A stretch of DNA of 12,150 bases from an uncultured Bacilli bacterium (GTDB lineage: Bacteria; Bacillota_I; Bacilli_A; RF39; UBA660), in the NCBI GenBank assembly GCA_947598425.1, contig CANQFH010000029.1:1-12150 (forward strand), written 5' to 3'. The notes beneath the pieces were generated by a model. The model made no database searches, had not been told where the DNA came from, and saw only the letters and a program-made list of their open reading frames with translations. Below, in pieces: positions 1-6,609 of this stretch (its first letter is position 1; each line of letters starts with the position of its first letter). Position numbers and translations under genes: made by a program.

Positions 1-893
1 GGGGTATACCTGTAAATTTCGATGAAAAACATGTGGTTTATGTCTGGATTGATGCTTTAACTAATTATATAACTAGTTTAGGTTATCCCGAAGAAACACC
101 TGAATTTAAAAAGTATTGGCCAGCTGACCTACATTTAGTAGGAAAAGAAATAGTAAGGTTTCATACCATTATATGGCCAGCGATTTTAATGGCTTTAAAT
201 TTAGATTTACCAAAACAAGTCTTTGGTCATGGATGGTTAATAATTGATGGTGGTAAAATTAGTAAAAGTAAAGGTAATTATCAAGATCCTCGTGAGTATA
301 TTAATAAATATGGTGTTGATGCAGTACGTTATTTTGCTTTAAGAGAGGTACCTTTTGGTAGTGATGGTACTTTTTCAGAGGCCGCTTTGATTACTAGAAC
401 TAATGCTGATCTTTGTAATATTTTAGGTAACTTAGTTAGTAGAACAATTCAAATGGGTATTAAGTACTTTGAGGGTAATGTCTCTAAAAAGGAAGTTTTT
501 GAAGATATTGATGAAGATTTAATTAATAGTACTAAGGGATTAAAAGAACTTGTAGATAAGAATATGGCTGAGTTAAAAATCAATGAAGCTTTAGAAAATA
601 TTTTTGAAGTTTTAAGAAAGTGTAATAAATATATTGATGATACTACACCATGGGTTTTAAGTAAAGAAGAAGATAAGAAAGATCGTTTAGAGACAGTTAT
701 CTATAATTTATTAGAATCTATAAGAGTATGTGCTACATTATTACAAGCTTTTATACCTACCACTGCTGTTAAAATATTTGCAGGATTAAGAATAGATGCT
801 AATAATTTTGAAAATATTTATAATCAAGTAGCAATCTATAATTTAGGAAACGAAAAGCCTGAAAATTTATTTGAAAGGATTAAAGAAGATTAA
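1..893 (+). CDS. metG: Methionyl-tRNA synthetase, C-terminal part (5' end outside window)
   Basis: Charges tRNA-Met with methionine in the cytoplasm. The frame is open from base 3, so the gene enters from the left edge and 296 codons are visible. The first residues read GIPVNFDEKHVVYVWIDAL, a class I MetRS catalytic-domain block. The ATP-site signature KMSKS appears as KISKS at bases 255-269, followed by KGNYQDP. The helical anticodon-binding domain follows, with the typical TTPWVLSKEED near base 640. The protein ends soon after this domain, so it lacks the C-terminal tRNA-binding (EMAP/Trbp111-like) domain of the longer MetRS forms such as that of B. subtilis. The stop codon shares one base with the start of tatD. 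The metG-tatD pairing is conserved in Bacillus, which supports both calls. Confidence 0.96.
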   Translation, partial: GIPVNFDEKHVVYVWIDALTNYITSLGYPEETPEFKKYWPADLHLVGKEIVRFHTIIWPAILMALNLDLPKQVFGHGWLIIDGGKISKSKGNYQDPREYINKYGVDAVRYFALREVPFGSDGTFSEAALITRTNADLCNILGNLVSRTIQMGIKYFEGNVSKKEVFEDIDEDLINSTKGLKELVDKNMAELKINEALENIFEVLRKCNKYIDDTTPWVLSKEEDKKDRLETVIYNLLESIRVCATLLQAFIPTTAVKIFAGLRIDANNFENIYNQVAIYNLGNEKPENLFERIKED

Positions 894-1651
894 TGGTTGA
901 TAGTCATTGTCATTTATTTAAAGAATATTATGATGATATAGATAGTATAATCAAGTTAGCTAAAGAAAATCATATAAATAAATATATAACTGATGGTGTT
1001 GATGGTAAAACTAATGAAGAAGTAGTTGAAGTAGTTAATAAGTATCCTGAAGTCTATGGTACTTTAGGAATCCATCCGGAAAATGTTGATAGTTATCAAG
1101 AAAAAGATTTAAAATTCATTGTAGATAATTTAAATAATAAGAAAATTATTGCTATTGGAGAGATTGGCTTAGATTATTACTATACTAAAGATAATAAAGA
1201 TAAACAAATATTATTATTTGAAAAACAATTATTATTAGCAGAAAAATATCAAATGCCTGTTATAATTCATAGTAGAGAGGCTACTTTGGATACTTTAAAT
1301 ATTTTGAAAAAATATCATGTTAAAGGTATTATTCATTCTTTTTCTGGTAGTCTTGAAACTGCAAGAGAATATATGAAGATGGGATATTTGTTAGGAGTTA
1401 ATGGCGTTATTACTTTTAAAAATGCGAAAATAAAAGATGTTATTAAAGAGATTCCTTTAGATTATTTAGTATTAGAAACCGATTCTCCCTATTTAACTCC
1501 AGAACCATTTAGAGGTAAGCAAAATAGTCCTATGCATATAAAAGACATAGCAACATTTGTTGCTACGTTAAAAAATATATCTTTAGAGGAATTAGAAACT
1601 GCTACTAATAATAATCTAGTAAAATTATTTAATATAAATGTTGAAAACTAA
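893..1651 (+). CDS. tatD: TatD-family metal-dependent hydrolase (YabD/YcfH type)
   Basis: 252 aa, the usual length for this family of metal-dependent amidohydrolase-fold (TIM barrel) enzymes, several of which are DNases. Metal ligands are all visible: H5 and H7 in SHCHL, E90 in GEIGLDYYY, H126 in VIIHSRE, H148 in IIHSFSG and D197 in LETDSPYLTPEP. GIHPE at 59-63 is another family block. The ATG overlaps the metG stop (TAATG) and the only purine-rich stretch upstream (AAAGGA near 874) is poorly placed, so translation is probably coupled to metG. The last codons (NVEN) and stop form the first arm and loop of a terminator hairpin. The exact cellular substrate cannot be told from sequence. Confidence 0.95.
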   Translation: MVDSHCHLFKEYYDDIDSIIKLAKENHINKYITDGVDGKTNEEVVEVVNKYPEVYGTLGIHPENVDSYQEKDLKFIVDNLNNKKIIAIGEIGLDYYYTKDNKDKQILLFEKQLLLAEKYQMPVIIHSREATLDTLNILKKYHVKGIIHSFSGSLETAREYMKMGYLLGVNGVITFKNAKIKDVIKEIPLDYLVLETDSPYLTPEPFRGKQNSPMHIKDIATFVATLKNISLEELETATNNNLVKLFNINVEN

Positions 1652-1670
1652 ATAGTTATCAACATTTTTT
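1639..1670 (+). terminator. Intrinsic terminator, copy 1 of a repeated hairpin
   Basis: Arms TGTTGAAAAC (1639-1648) and GTTATCAACA (1655-1664) pair with one A-A mismatch around a TAAATA loop, followed by six T. The tatD stop lies in the loop, so the hairpin is partly coding. It ends the metG-tatD transcript just before the convergent regulator gene, whose stop overlaps the T-run. The same 34 bp recurs exactly at 6179-6212. Confidence 0.85.
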
Positions 1671-2385
1671 ATTTTTCATAAATTAAAGTTGCTTTTGCTA
1701 ATAATTCAGTTATTTTATTTTGATTATCAAATTTTTTTAAATTCATATCAGTATAATATACTTTAGTTATTTTTTCACTATTTTTAATACTATTTAAACA
1801 ATGAGCACTATTGATTTTATCTTCTTTATTATGTTCTTTAATAGCTTTTAAAGAACTTTTATAATTAATTATCATTATATTTTCATTATTATAATTAATT
1901 ATTTTATATTTAACTTTCCCAGAGATTGCGGCATAAAATACAAAATTATTATCTTCATTTATTATATACATATTATCTTTATCATATTTTTGATTAAACA
2001 TTTCATAGTTATATAAAGAGCAAGTAAATACCCCACCTAAAAATAATAAACAAATTATTAAATAACCAATTAATATTTTTTTAATAATACTCATTTGTTT
2101 TTTATTATCTTTATCTAGTTTATTAACCATATCTACCATATTTTCTTCTAATTTTTCTTGATAATTATTCTTATTTAATTTTTCACCACTTAATAATTCA
2201 TTAATCGTTATTCCTAAGGTTTCACATAAATCTTTTAATATACTATAATCAGGTAATCTTCGGCCATTTTCCCAATTAGAAATAGCGCGATCTGTTACTT
2301 TTAATTTATTTGCTAATTCTTGTTGAGTCATATTCTTGGCCTTGCGACATTGAAAAATAAATTTCCCAATCTTTTCTTGATCCAT
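1669..2385 (-). CDS. Membrane-anchored XRE-family transcriptional regulator
   Basis: 238 aa. Residues about 6-65 form a Cro/CI-type helix-turn-helix: the scanning and recognition helices read TQQELANKLKVTDRAISNWE, then GRRLPDYSILKDLCETLGI and INELLSG. A charged linker (about 68-97) leads to one strong transmembrane helix (about 104-124, ILIGYLIICLLFLGGVF), so the roughly 110-residue C-terminal part should lie outside the cell. I do not recognise that outer domain; it is rich in Asn, Lys and Tyr. The layout is that of a one-component regulator that senses something at or across the membrane. The start is supported by GAAAGGAG about 8 bases upstream of ATG. The gene is convergent with tatD (stops 17 bp apart) and divergent from pgk. 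Target genes are unknown; autoregulation is plausible. Confidence 0.85.
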   Translation of the reverse strand: MDQEKIGKFIFQCRKAKNMTQQELANKLKVTDRAISNWENGRRLPDYSILKDLCETLGITINELLSGEKLNKNNYQEKLEENMVDMVNKLDKDNKKQMSIIKKILIGYLIICLLFLGGVFTCSLYNYEMFNQKYDKDNMYIINEDNNFVFYAAISGKVKYKIINYNNENIMIINYKSSLKAIKEHNKEDKINSAHCLNSIKNSEKITKVYYTDMNLKKFDNQNKITELLAKATLIYEK

Positions 2386-2537
2386 ATTTTTTCTCCTTTC
2401 ATAAATAATTATAACTTATTTGCATTTAGAAGTATCCAAACAAAGTGTGGAGTTACCAAAATATCCTAATCATTATATCATAAAATCTTATTTTCTTTTT
2501 TCTATTTATTGTGTTAAGATTATAATGGAGGTTAGAT
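2386..2537. promoter_or_regulatory. Divergent intergenic region between the XRE gene and pgk, with a candidate operator
   Basis: On the minus strand, TATAAT (plus-strand 2408-2413) is a likely -10 for the regulator gene, with only weak -35 matches. A 17-bp dyad at 2435-2451 (TCCAAAC, AAA, GTGTGGA; one mismatched pair) sits just upstream, in the -35 area, and is a candidate operator for the XRE protein. Toward pgk, TGT-TAAGAT at 2512-2520 resembles an extended -10, but it lies so close to the ribosome binding site (GGAGG 2527-2531) that the 5' UTR would be very short. All of this is motif-level inference. Confidence 0.35.
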
Positions 2538-3683
2538 ATGAAATATATAAGTAATAATAAAATAGAAAATAAAAGAGTAATATTAAGATGTGATTTTAAT
2601 GTTCCAGTTAAAGATAATATTATATTAGATGATAGTAAAATTATTAAAAGCTTGGATACTATTAAATATTTATTAGAAAATAATAATAAAGTTATTATAT
2701 TAAGTCATTTTGGGAGAGTAAAAAAAGAAGAAGATAAAATAACTAATAGCCTAAAAGTTGTGTATGAATATTTAAAAAAATATCTAGATATAGAATTTAT
2801 AAAAGATCCTTTAAATTTAGATCAATTAAATGAATCAAATAGTAATTGTTATTTAGTAGAAAATACAAGATATACTGATATCCCAAAGAAGGAAAGTGCT
2901 AATGATTTAGAGTTAGCTAAATATTGGGCTAGTTATGCTGATGTTTTTGTTATGGATGCTTTTGCATCTTTACATCGTACACACTCTTCAACTGCAGGAC
3001 TATCTAATTATTTACCAACTTATTTTGGTTTTTTAGTAGAAAAAGAGATTGAAGGCTTAAAAGATTTAATTAATAATCCAAATGATTTATTAGTAATAAT
3101 GGGTGGTGCGAAAATAGATGATAAAATTAGTATTATGGATGCCATGTTAAAAAAATGTACTAAGCTTATTATTACTGGAGGTATTCTGAATACTTTTCTT
3201 AAAGTGAAAGGATATAATATTGGTAAAAGTATATGTAGTGTAGATAATGAAGTTTTAGATTTTGTTAAAAATATTTTAGAAAAATATCATGATAAGATAC
3301 TATACAGTGAACAATTTATTGTTTTAAGAAATAATGAAAATATTGAAGTAAACCTTAATGAAATAGAAGATAATGATATAATTTATGATAATATTATTGA
3401 TTTAGATAAAATGGTTTTAAATAGTAATATGATATTTATGAATGGTACTTGTGGTAAATATGAAGAAGAATGTTATAGCAAAGGTACTAAAAAATTATTA
3501 GAGGCTTTAAACTTAAGACGTAATGTTTACATTGGAGGTGGTGATAGTACCTCAGCAGTTAACACTTTAATGGCTCAAAATAATTATAAATATGTATCTA
3601 GTGGTGGTGGTGCTACCCTAGAATATGTCGCTTATGGCCACCTTAAAGCCTTGGATTATATCGAAGAAAATAGCAAAAATTAA
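2538..3683 (+). CDS. pgk: Phosphoglycerate kinase (divergent)
   Basis: Transfers phosphate from 1,3-bisphosphoglycerate to ADP in glycolysis. 381 aa, slightly short for the family. Recognisable blocks: RCDFNVP (17-23), SHFGR (56-60, usually SHLGR), VENTRY (107-112), DAFASLHRTHSST (140-152, usually DAFGTAHRAHAST), MGGAKIDDKI, GGGDSTSAV and SSGGGATLE. Unusual points: the conserved Arg of the DDxRI motif is Lys (DDSKI, K34), the Pro after SHLGR is missing, and the usual GPMGVFE loop reads GTCGKYE. The other substrate-site basic residues (R17, R60, R111, R147, H57) and the GGAK lysine are present. GGAGG lies 6 bases before the ATG. It is followed by spo0A, not by gap or tpiA. It could be the sole PGK or an altered paralog. 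Confidence 0.9.
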   Translation: MKYISNNKIENKRVILRCDFNVPVKDNIILDDSKIIKSLDTIKYLLENNNKVIILSHFGRVKKEEDKITNSLKVVYEYLKKYLDIEFIKDPLNLDQLNESNSNCYLVENTRYTDIPKKESANDLELAKYWASYADVFVMDAFASLHRTHSSTAGLSNYLPTYFGFLVEKEIEGLKDLINNPNDLLVIMGGAKIDDKISIMDAMLKKCTKLIITGGILNTFLKVKGYNIGKSICSVDNEVLDFVKNILEKYHDKILYSEQFIVLRNNENIEVNLNEIEDNDIIYDNIIDLDKMVLNSNMIFMNGTCGKYEEECYSKGTKKLLEALNLRRNVYIGGGDSTSAVNTLMAQNNYKYVSSGGGATLEYVAYGHLKALDYIEENSKN

Positions 3684-3698
3684 TGAAAAAACACAAAG

Positions 3699-3760
3699 TT
3701 CGACATTTGTTTACACAGGTAGACAAATGTTGTCAAAATCTCCTATAGATTTTTGTCAAA
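3699..3760. promoter_or_regulatory. Cluster of Spo0A-box-like sites upstream of spo0A
   Basis: The 0A box consensus is TTGTCGAA. This spacer holds TTCGACAT (3699-3706, reverse strand, 7 of 8), TTGTCAAA (3730-3737, 7 of 8) and TTGTCAAA (3753-3760, 7 of 8). The middle box is half of a dyad, GACAA-ATG-TTGTC (3722-3734). The 18 bases GACAAATGTTGTCAAAAT (3722-3739) recur exactly at 6217-6234. An overlapping 12-bp inverted repeat joins 3703-3714 and 3719-3730 around ACAG. It has no T-run after it on either strand, so it is unlikely to be a pgk terminator. The placement suggests spo0A autoregulation. Confidence 0.6.
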
Positions 3761-3768
3761 TAATCTTT

Positions 3769-3774
3769 TATAAT
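3769..3774 (+). promoter_or_regulatory. Candidate -10 element of the spo0A promoter
   Basis: A perfect TATAAT lies 8 bases after the last 0A-like box, which would fall between the -10 and the -35 region. The -35 match 17 bases upstream is poor (TAGATT, 3746-3751), as expected for a regulated promoter. Transcription would begin near 3781, giving a leader of about 37 bases to the ATG at 3818. Confidence 0.45.
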
Positions 3775-3817
3775 GAATACACAAGCAGTACAAAAATTAT
3801 TTAAAAGGAGAGAAATG

Positions 3818-4579
3818 ATGAAAAATAGTATTAACGTTCTAGTTATAGATAATGATGAATCATTAACTAGAGACATTGAGAAGTATTTTAGCAGTCATGA
3901 AGTAATTAAAGTAGTAGCTTGTAAGAATGATGGAGAGGAAGGATTAAGTTATATTTTAAATCATCAAAATGAGATTGATGTTATAGTTATGGATATAATA
4001 TTAGCTAAATTAGATGGTTTATTTATATTAGGAGAATTAGCTAAAAGAAATATAAATAAGAATATCATTATTACTTCTAATTTTAAAGATGAAAAAGTTT
4101 TAGGAGAAGCTAGTAGTTATGGTATTGATTATTATATGTTAAAACCAGTTAGTTTCTTAAGTTTAGAAAAAAGAATATTAGCTATAGAATTAAATCAAAA
4201 TGACATATCTAATGGACTATTTAGTCAAGAAGCCAAATTAACTGATTTATTACATAACTTAGGTGTTCCATCACATATAAGAGGTTATCAATATCTTAAA
4301 GAAGGTATTTTAATAGTGTATCGTAAAGGTAATGTTTTATCATACGTTACTAAAGATGTTTATCCTGAGATAGCTAGAAAGTTCCGGACAACTCCAACTA
4401 GAGTAGAAAGAGCTATAAGACATGCCATAGAAGTTAGTTGGAATAGAGGAGATATTAATTTAATGGAGCATATCTTTGGTAATAGTCTAAATGTTAATAG
4501 AGATAAACCTACTAATGCGGAATATTTATCAACATTAGCGGATAAAATAAAAATAGATAATAATTTGATATATAATTAA
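3818..4579 (+). CDS. spo0A: Stage 0 sporulation protein A (response regulator)
   Basis: Master phosphorelay regulator of sporulation entry; a cytoplasmic DNA-binding protein. 253 aa from this start. Receiver domain about 5-125: acidic pocket at D11-N12-D13, phospho-acceptor D59 in VMDIILAKLDG, T86 and K109 in MLKP. The usual Pro four residues after the acceptor is Ala here. The C-terminal Spo0A effector domain (about 140-253) carries HNLGVPSHIRGYQYL, PEIARKF and the recognition-helix block TRVERAIRHAIEVSWNRG (194-211), which is diagnostic of Spo0A. The start was chosen because AAGGAG (3805-3810) lies 7 bases before ATG 3818; ATG 3815 is only 4 bases away, and the in-frame ATG at 3773 overlaps the -10 box. 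It lies alone between pgk and gpmI, not beside spoIVB as in Bacillus. Confidence 0.96.
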   Translation: MKNSINVLVIDNDESLTRDIEKYFSSHEVIKVVACKNDGEEGLSYILNHQNEIDVIVMDIILAKLDGLFILGELAKRNINKNIIITSNFKDEKVLGEASSYGIDYYMLKPVSFLSLEKRILAIELNQNDISNGLFSQEAKLTDLLHNLGVPSHIRGYQYLKEGILIVYRKGNVLSYVTKDVYPEIARKFRTTPTRVERAIRHAIEVSWNRGDINLMEHIFGNSLNVNRDKPTNAEYLSTLADKIKIDNNLIYN

Positions 4580-4607
4580 AAAGATTACTTAATTGTAATT
4601 TTTTTTT
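4578..4607 (+). terminator. Intrinsic terminator of spo0A
   Basis: A-rich arm ending GATTAC (to 4588), loop TTAATT (4589-4594), then GTAAT (4595-4599) running into eight T (4600-4607). Counting A-T pairs with the T-run, the stem reaches about 11 bp with one G-U. It directly follows the spo0A stop codon. Confidence 0.75.
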
Positions 4608-4621
4608 ACTTATTATATAAT
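4593..4621 (+). promoter_or_regulatory. Candidate gpmI promoter
   Basis: TTGTAA (4593-4598, 4 of 6 to the -35 consensus), 17-base spacer, TATAAT (4616-4621). The -35 is embedded in the spo0A terminator, and the start point would fall only about 12 bases before the gpmI ATG, so the leader would contain little beyond the ribosome binding site. It is reasonable because the terminator separates gpmI from spo0A, but it is weak at the -35. Confidence 0.4.
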
Positions 4622-4639
4622 ATAGGCAAGGTGAATATT

Positions 4640-6136
4640 ATGAAAAAGATTCTAACTATTATATTAGATGGCTTTGGTTTAAGAGATGAAGAACGGGGTA
4701 ATGCCATTAAAGCTGCTAATATGGAATGTTTTAATCAATTATGGGAAGAATATCCTCATGCTATTTTAGATGCTTCTGAAGAGAAAGTAGGTTTACATAA
4801 GGGCCAATTTGGTAATAGTGAAACTGGACATTCTACTATTGGAGCTGGAAGATTATTAAAACAAAATGAAATATTAGTTAATGAATTTTTAGAATCTAAT
4901 CTATTAGATAATGAAGTATTTCAAGATTTAATTGCTAATAAAGATAAAACTATTCATATCATGGGATTATGTAGTGATGGTAATCTACATTCAGGAATTG
5001 ATGATTTTGTAAGTATGTATAAAGCATTAGTTAAAAATGGAATAAAAAAAATATATTTTCATTTAATTACTGATGGTCGAGATACTTATCCTAAAAGTGC
5101 TTATAAATATATTAAAGAGATTGAAGATTTAATAAATGAATATAAAGTAGGTAAGATTGCTAGTATTTGTGGTCGATATTATGCAATGGATCGAGATCGT
5201 CATTATAATCGTACTCAAAAATATTATGATTTAGTTACTAAAGGTATTGGTATTACAACTAAAGATATTGAAAATACATTAAATAATTTTTATAAACGAG
5301 ATGTTACTGATGAATTTATTGAACCAGTTATAGTAGATAAAGAGGGAACAATTCAAGATGATGATATATTATTATGGATGAATTATCGAGCTGACCGTTC
5401 TAAACAAATTTTAGCATCATTAATTTGTGAAGAATTTGAAGGATTCCCAAGATTTGATATTAAAAAGATTGATGTTTATAGTTTCTTTCCTGTTGATAAA
5501 AATATTCCAACTAAACATTTTCTAGAAGATTTAGTAATAACTAATCCCTTAGGGTTATATTTTGAAAAATTAGGTTTAACTCAAGCGAGAATTGCCGAAA
5601 CTGAAAAGTTTCCTCATGTAACATATTTTTTTGATGGTGGTTATGCTGGTAAGATTAGTAAATGTAATGAATTTTTAATTCCATCACCTAAAGTAGCAAC
5701 TTATGATTTAAAACCAGAAATGAGCGCTGTTGCTGTTACGAAAAAATGTGTAGAATGTATGGTTCAAGATTATGATTTTATATTAGTTAACTTTGCTAAT
5801 CCTGATATGGTAGGACATACTGGTAATTATGAAGCTGCAGTTAAAGCTTGTAAAGCCGTAGATATATGTTTAAAAAAGATTGTGGAAAAAGCTGATGAAA
5901 ACTTTTATAAAGTAATTATTTTAGCTGATCATGGTAACGCTGATATTATGATTGATGAAGAGGGAAATAAAGTTACCACTCATACTTTAAGTAAAGTACC
6001 ATTTATTATGTTAGATAAAAGTGTGAAGTTAGAAGCAACGGGAGATTTAACTATGGTAGCACCAACTATTTTAGAATATATGGACATTGCTATCCCCGAA
6101 GAAATGAAAGAAACAGATATTTTATTAAAAAAATAG
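4640..6136 (+). CDS. gpmI: 2,3-bisphosphoglycerate-independent phosphoglycerate mutase
   Basis: Interconverts 3- and 2-phosphoglycerate in glycolysis, using two metal ions and a catalytic serine. 498 aa, close to the family's usual length of about 510. Visible motifs: metal ligand D10 in ILDGFG, nucleophile S60 in GNSETGHSTIGAG, SDGNLHSGIDD, TDGRDT, GRYYAMDRD, MNYRADRSKQI, NPDMVGHTG, LADHGNAD and the late metal-site His in TTHTLSKVPF. The start is ATG 4640, with AAGGTG (4629-4634) as ribosome binding site; an in-frame GTG at 4631 lies inside that site and is rejected. It is separated from spo0A by a terminator and followed by the second copy of the repeated terminator. With pgk it supplies consecutive steps of lower glycolysis. 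Confidence 0.97.
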   Translation: MKKILTIILDGFGLRDEERGNAIKAANMECFNQLWEEYPHAILDASEEKVGLHKGQFGNSETGHSTIGAGRLLKQNEILVNEFLESNLLDNEVFQDLIANKDKTIHIMGLCSDGNLHSGIDDFVSMYKALVKNGIKKIYFHLITDGRDTYPKSAYKYIKEIEDLINEYKVGKIASICGRYYAMDRDRHYNRTQKYYDLVTKGIGITTKDIENTLNNFYKRDVTDEFIEPVIVDKEGTIQDDDILLWMNYRADRSKQILASLICEEFEGFPRFDIKKIDVYSFFPVDKNIPTKHFLEDLVITNPLGLYFEKLGLTQARIAETEKFPHVTYFFDGGYAGKISKCNEFLIPSPKVATYDLKPEMSAVAVTKKCVECMVQDYDFILVNFANPDMVGHTGNYEAAVKACKAVDICLKKIVEKADENFYKVIILADHGNADIMIDEEGNKVTTHTLSKVPFIMLDKSVKLEATGDLTMVAPTILEYMDIAIPEEMKETDILLKK

Positions 6137-6179
6137 TTAAATATATTTGTTAAAATAACTTGGATATAAATTAAAAAGA

Positions 6180-6211
6180 TGTTGAAAACTAAATAGTTAT
6201 CAACATTTTTT
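6180..6211 (+). terminator. Intrinsic terminator of gpmI, copy 2 of a repeated hairpin
   Basis: Same arms as copy 1: TGTTGAAAAC (6180-6189), loop TAAATA, GTTATCAACA (6196-6205), six T (6206-6211). With one flanking base each side it is identical over 34 bp to the copy after tatD, although the flanks differ. It starts 44 bases after the gpmI stop. Confidence 0.85.
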
Positions 6212-6213
6212 AA

Positions 6214-6232
6214 TTCGACAAATGTTGTCAAA
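6214..6232. promoter_or_regulatory. Inverted pair of Spo0A-box-like sites upstream of a small membrane peptide
   Basis: TTCGACAA (6214-6221) is a perfect 0A box on the reverse strand (TTGTCGAA). After a 3-base centre, TTGTCAAA (6225-6232) is a 7-of-8 box on the forward strand. The core GACAA-ATG-TTGTC is a perfect dyad and shares 18 identical bases with the spo0A upstream region. It lies only 2 bases after the T-run of the gpmI terminator, so it belongs to the downstream unit. No convincing -10 follows at 16-18 bases (best TAAATT, 6247-6252), which fits an activator-dependent promoter or a different start point. Confidence 0.55.
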
Positions 6233-6292
6233 ATATACCCATTCCTTAAATTTAAATATTGTGATTAAATAGAAAACTTAAGGAGGTATAAA

Positions 6293-6478
6293 GTGCGCTG
6301 CCCCAAAATAAATCAAAAAGGGGGTTTTGGTCTGATTCTTTTTCAAAGAAAAGGGGGTGCGTTTATGAAAGCAAGTAATTTAAATAAATTATTGCTAGTA
6401 ATAGTATTTGTATTATTAAACATCATTGTTAACCTCATCAAGATAATAATACAAATAAATACTACTATGTTACCATAG
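6293..6478 (+). CDS. Small hydrophobic membrane peptide (61 aa, or 37 aa from an internal start)
   Basis: Unrecognised. Two starts are each well supported. GTG 6293 has AAGGAGG (6280-6286) 6 bases upstream and gives 61 aa. ATG 6365 has AGGGGGT (6352-6358) 6 bases upstream and gives 37 aa beginning MKASNLNK. The body from about residue 32 to 53 (LLLVIVFVLLNIIVNLIKIII) is one transmembrane helix. The 24-residue extension is basic and glycine-rich and contains QKGG and RKGG, encoded by a direct repeat AAAAGGGGGT (6316-6325 and 6349-6358). The stretch 6293-6360 is far richer in G and C than its neighbours, so it may act as RNA. It lies downstream of the inverted Spo0A-like boxes. Its size and shape are like those of type I toxins or small membrane regulators, but no antitoxin RNA or homology is evident. 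Confidence 0.5.
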   Translation: MRCPKINQKGGFGLILFQRKGGAFMKASNLNKLLLVIVFVLLNIIVNLIKIIIQINTTMLP

Positions 6479-6481
6479 TAG
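6462..6481 (+). repeat. Perfect 8-bp inverted repeat over the stop of the small peptide
   Basis: CTACTATG (6462-6469), TTAC, CATAGTAG (6474-6481). It covers the last codons and the TAG stop. No T-run follows on either strand, so it is a hairpin without an obvious terminator function; it could stabilise the mRNA end. Confidence 0.5.
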
Positions 6482-6559
6482 AATTACACATCGGCAACAC
6501 TTTCTGCCTTCTTTAATAATTTTATCATTAATTAATAAAATATACAATAGCAAAAATTC

Positions 6560-6588
6560 TTGACTAGGGGGTATTATATAATTAAAAT
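6560..6588 (+). promoter_or_regulatory. Candidate promoter of the small exported protein
   Basis: TTGACT (6560-6565, 5 of 6), 17-base spacer, TAAAAT (6583-6588, 5 of 6). Transcription would start near 6595, just before the ribosome binding site AAAGGAG (6596-6602), so the leader would be very short. Another TATAAT at 6588-6593 is too far from this -35, and one at 6577-6582 is too near. Confidence 0.45.
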
Positions 6589-6609
6589 ATAATATAAAGG
6601 AGCCTAGGG

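Noticed and set aside
1656..1664. TTATCAACA in the repeated terminators as DnaA boxes
   Set aside because: It differs at one position from TTATCCACA, but it is one arm of a hairpin followed by a T-run at gene ends, and no other origin signal is present. Termination explains it better.
3769..3780. Sigma-H type promoter for spo0A, as in Bacillus
   Set aside because: ATGAATAC resembles the -10 GAAT core, but no AGGA-type -35 element is found at the right distance; TATAAT is the better match.
3773..3817. Longer Spo0A N-terminus from ATG 3773
   Set aside because: This ATG overlaps the -10 box and has no ribosome binding site, while AAGGAG is well placed for ATG 3818, where the receiver domain begins.
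5980..6231. Minus-strand ORF of 83 codons over the gpmI end
   Set aside because: It lies antisense to the conserved C-terminus of gpmI, has no ribosome binding site with a plausible leader, and crosses the terminator; an AT-rich shadow.
6569..6574. GGGTAT as a sigma-B type -10
   Set aside because: No GTTTAA-like -35 lies 12-14 bases upstream; the TTGACT/TAAAAT pair fits better.
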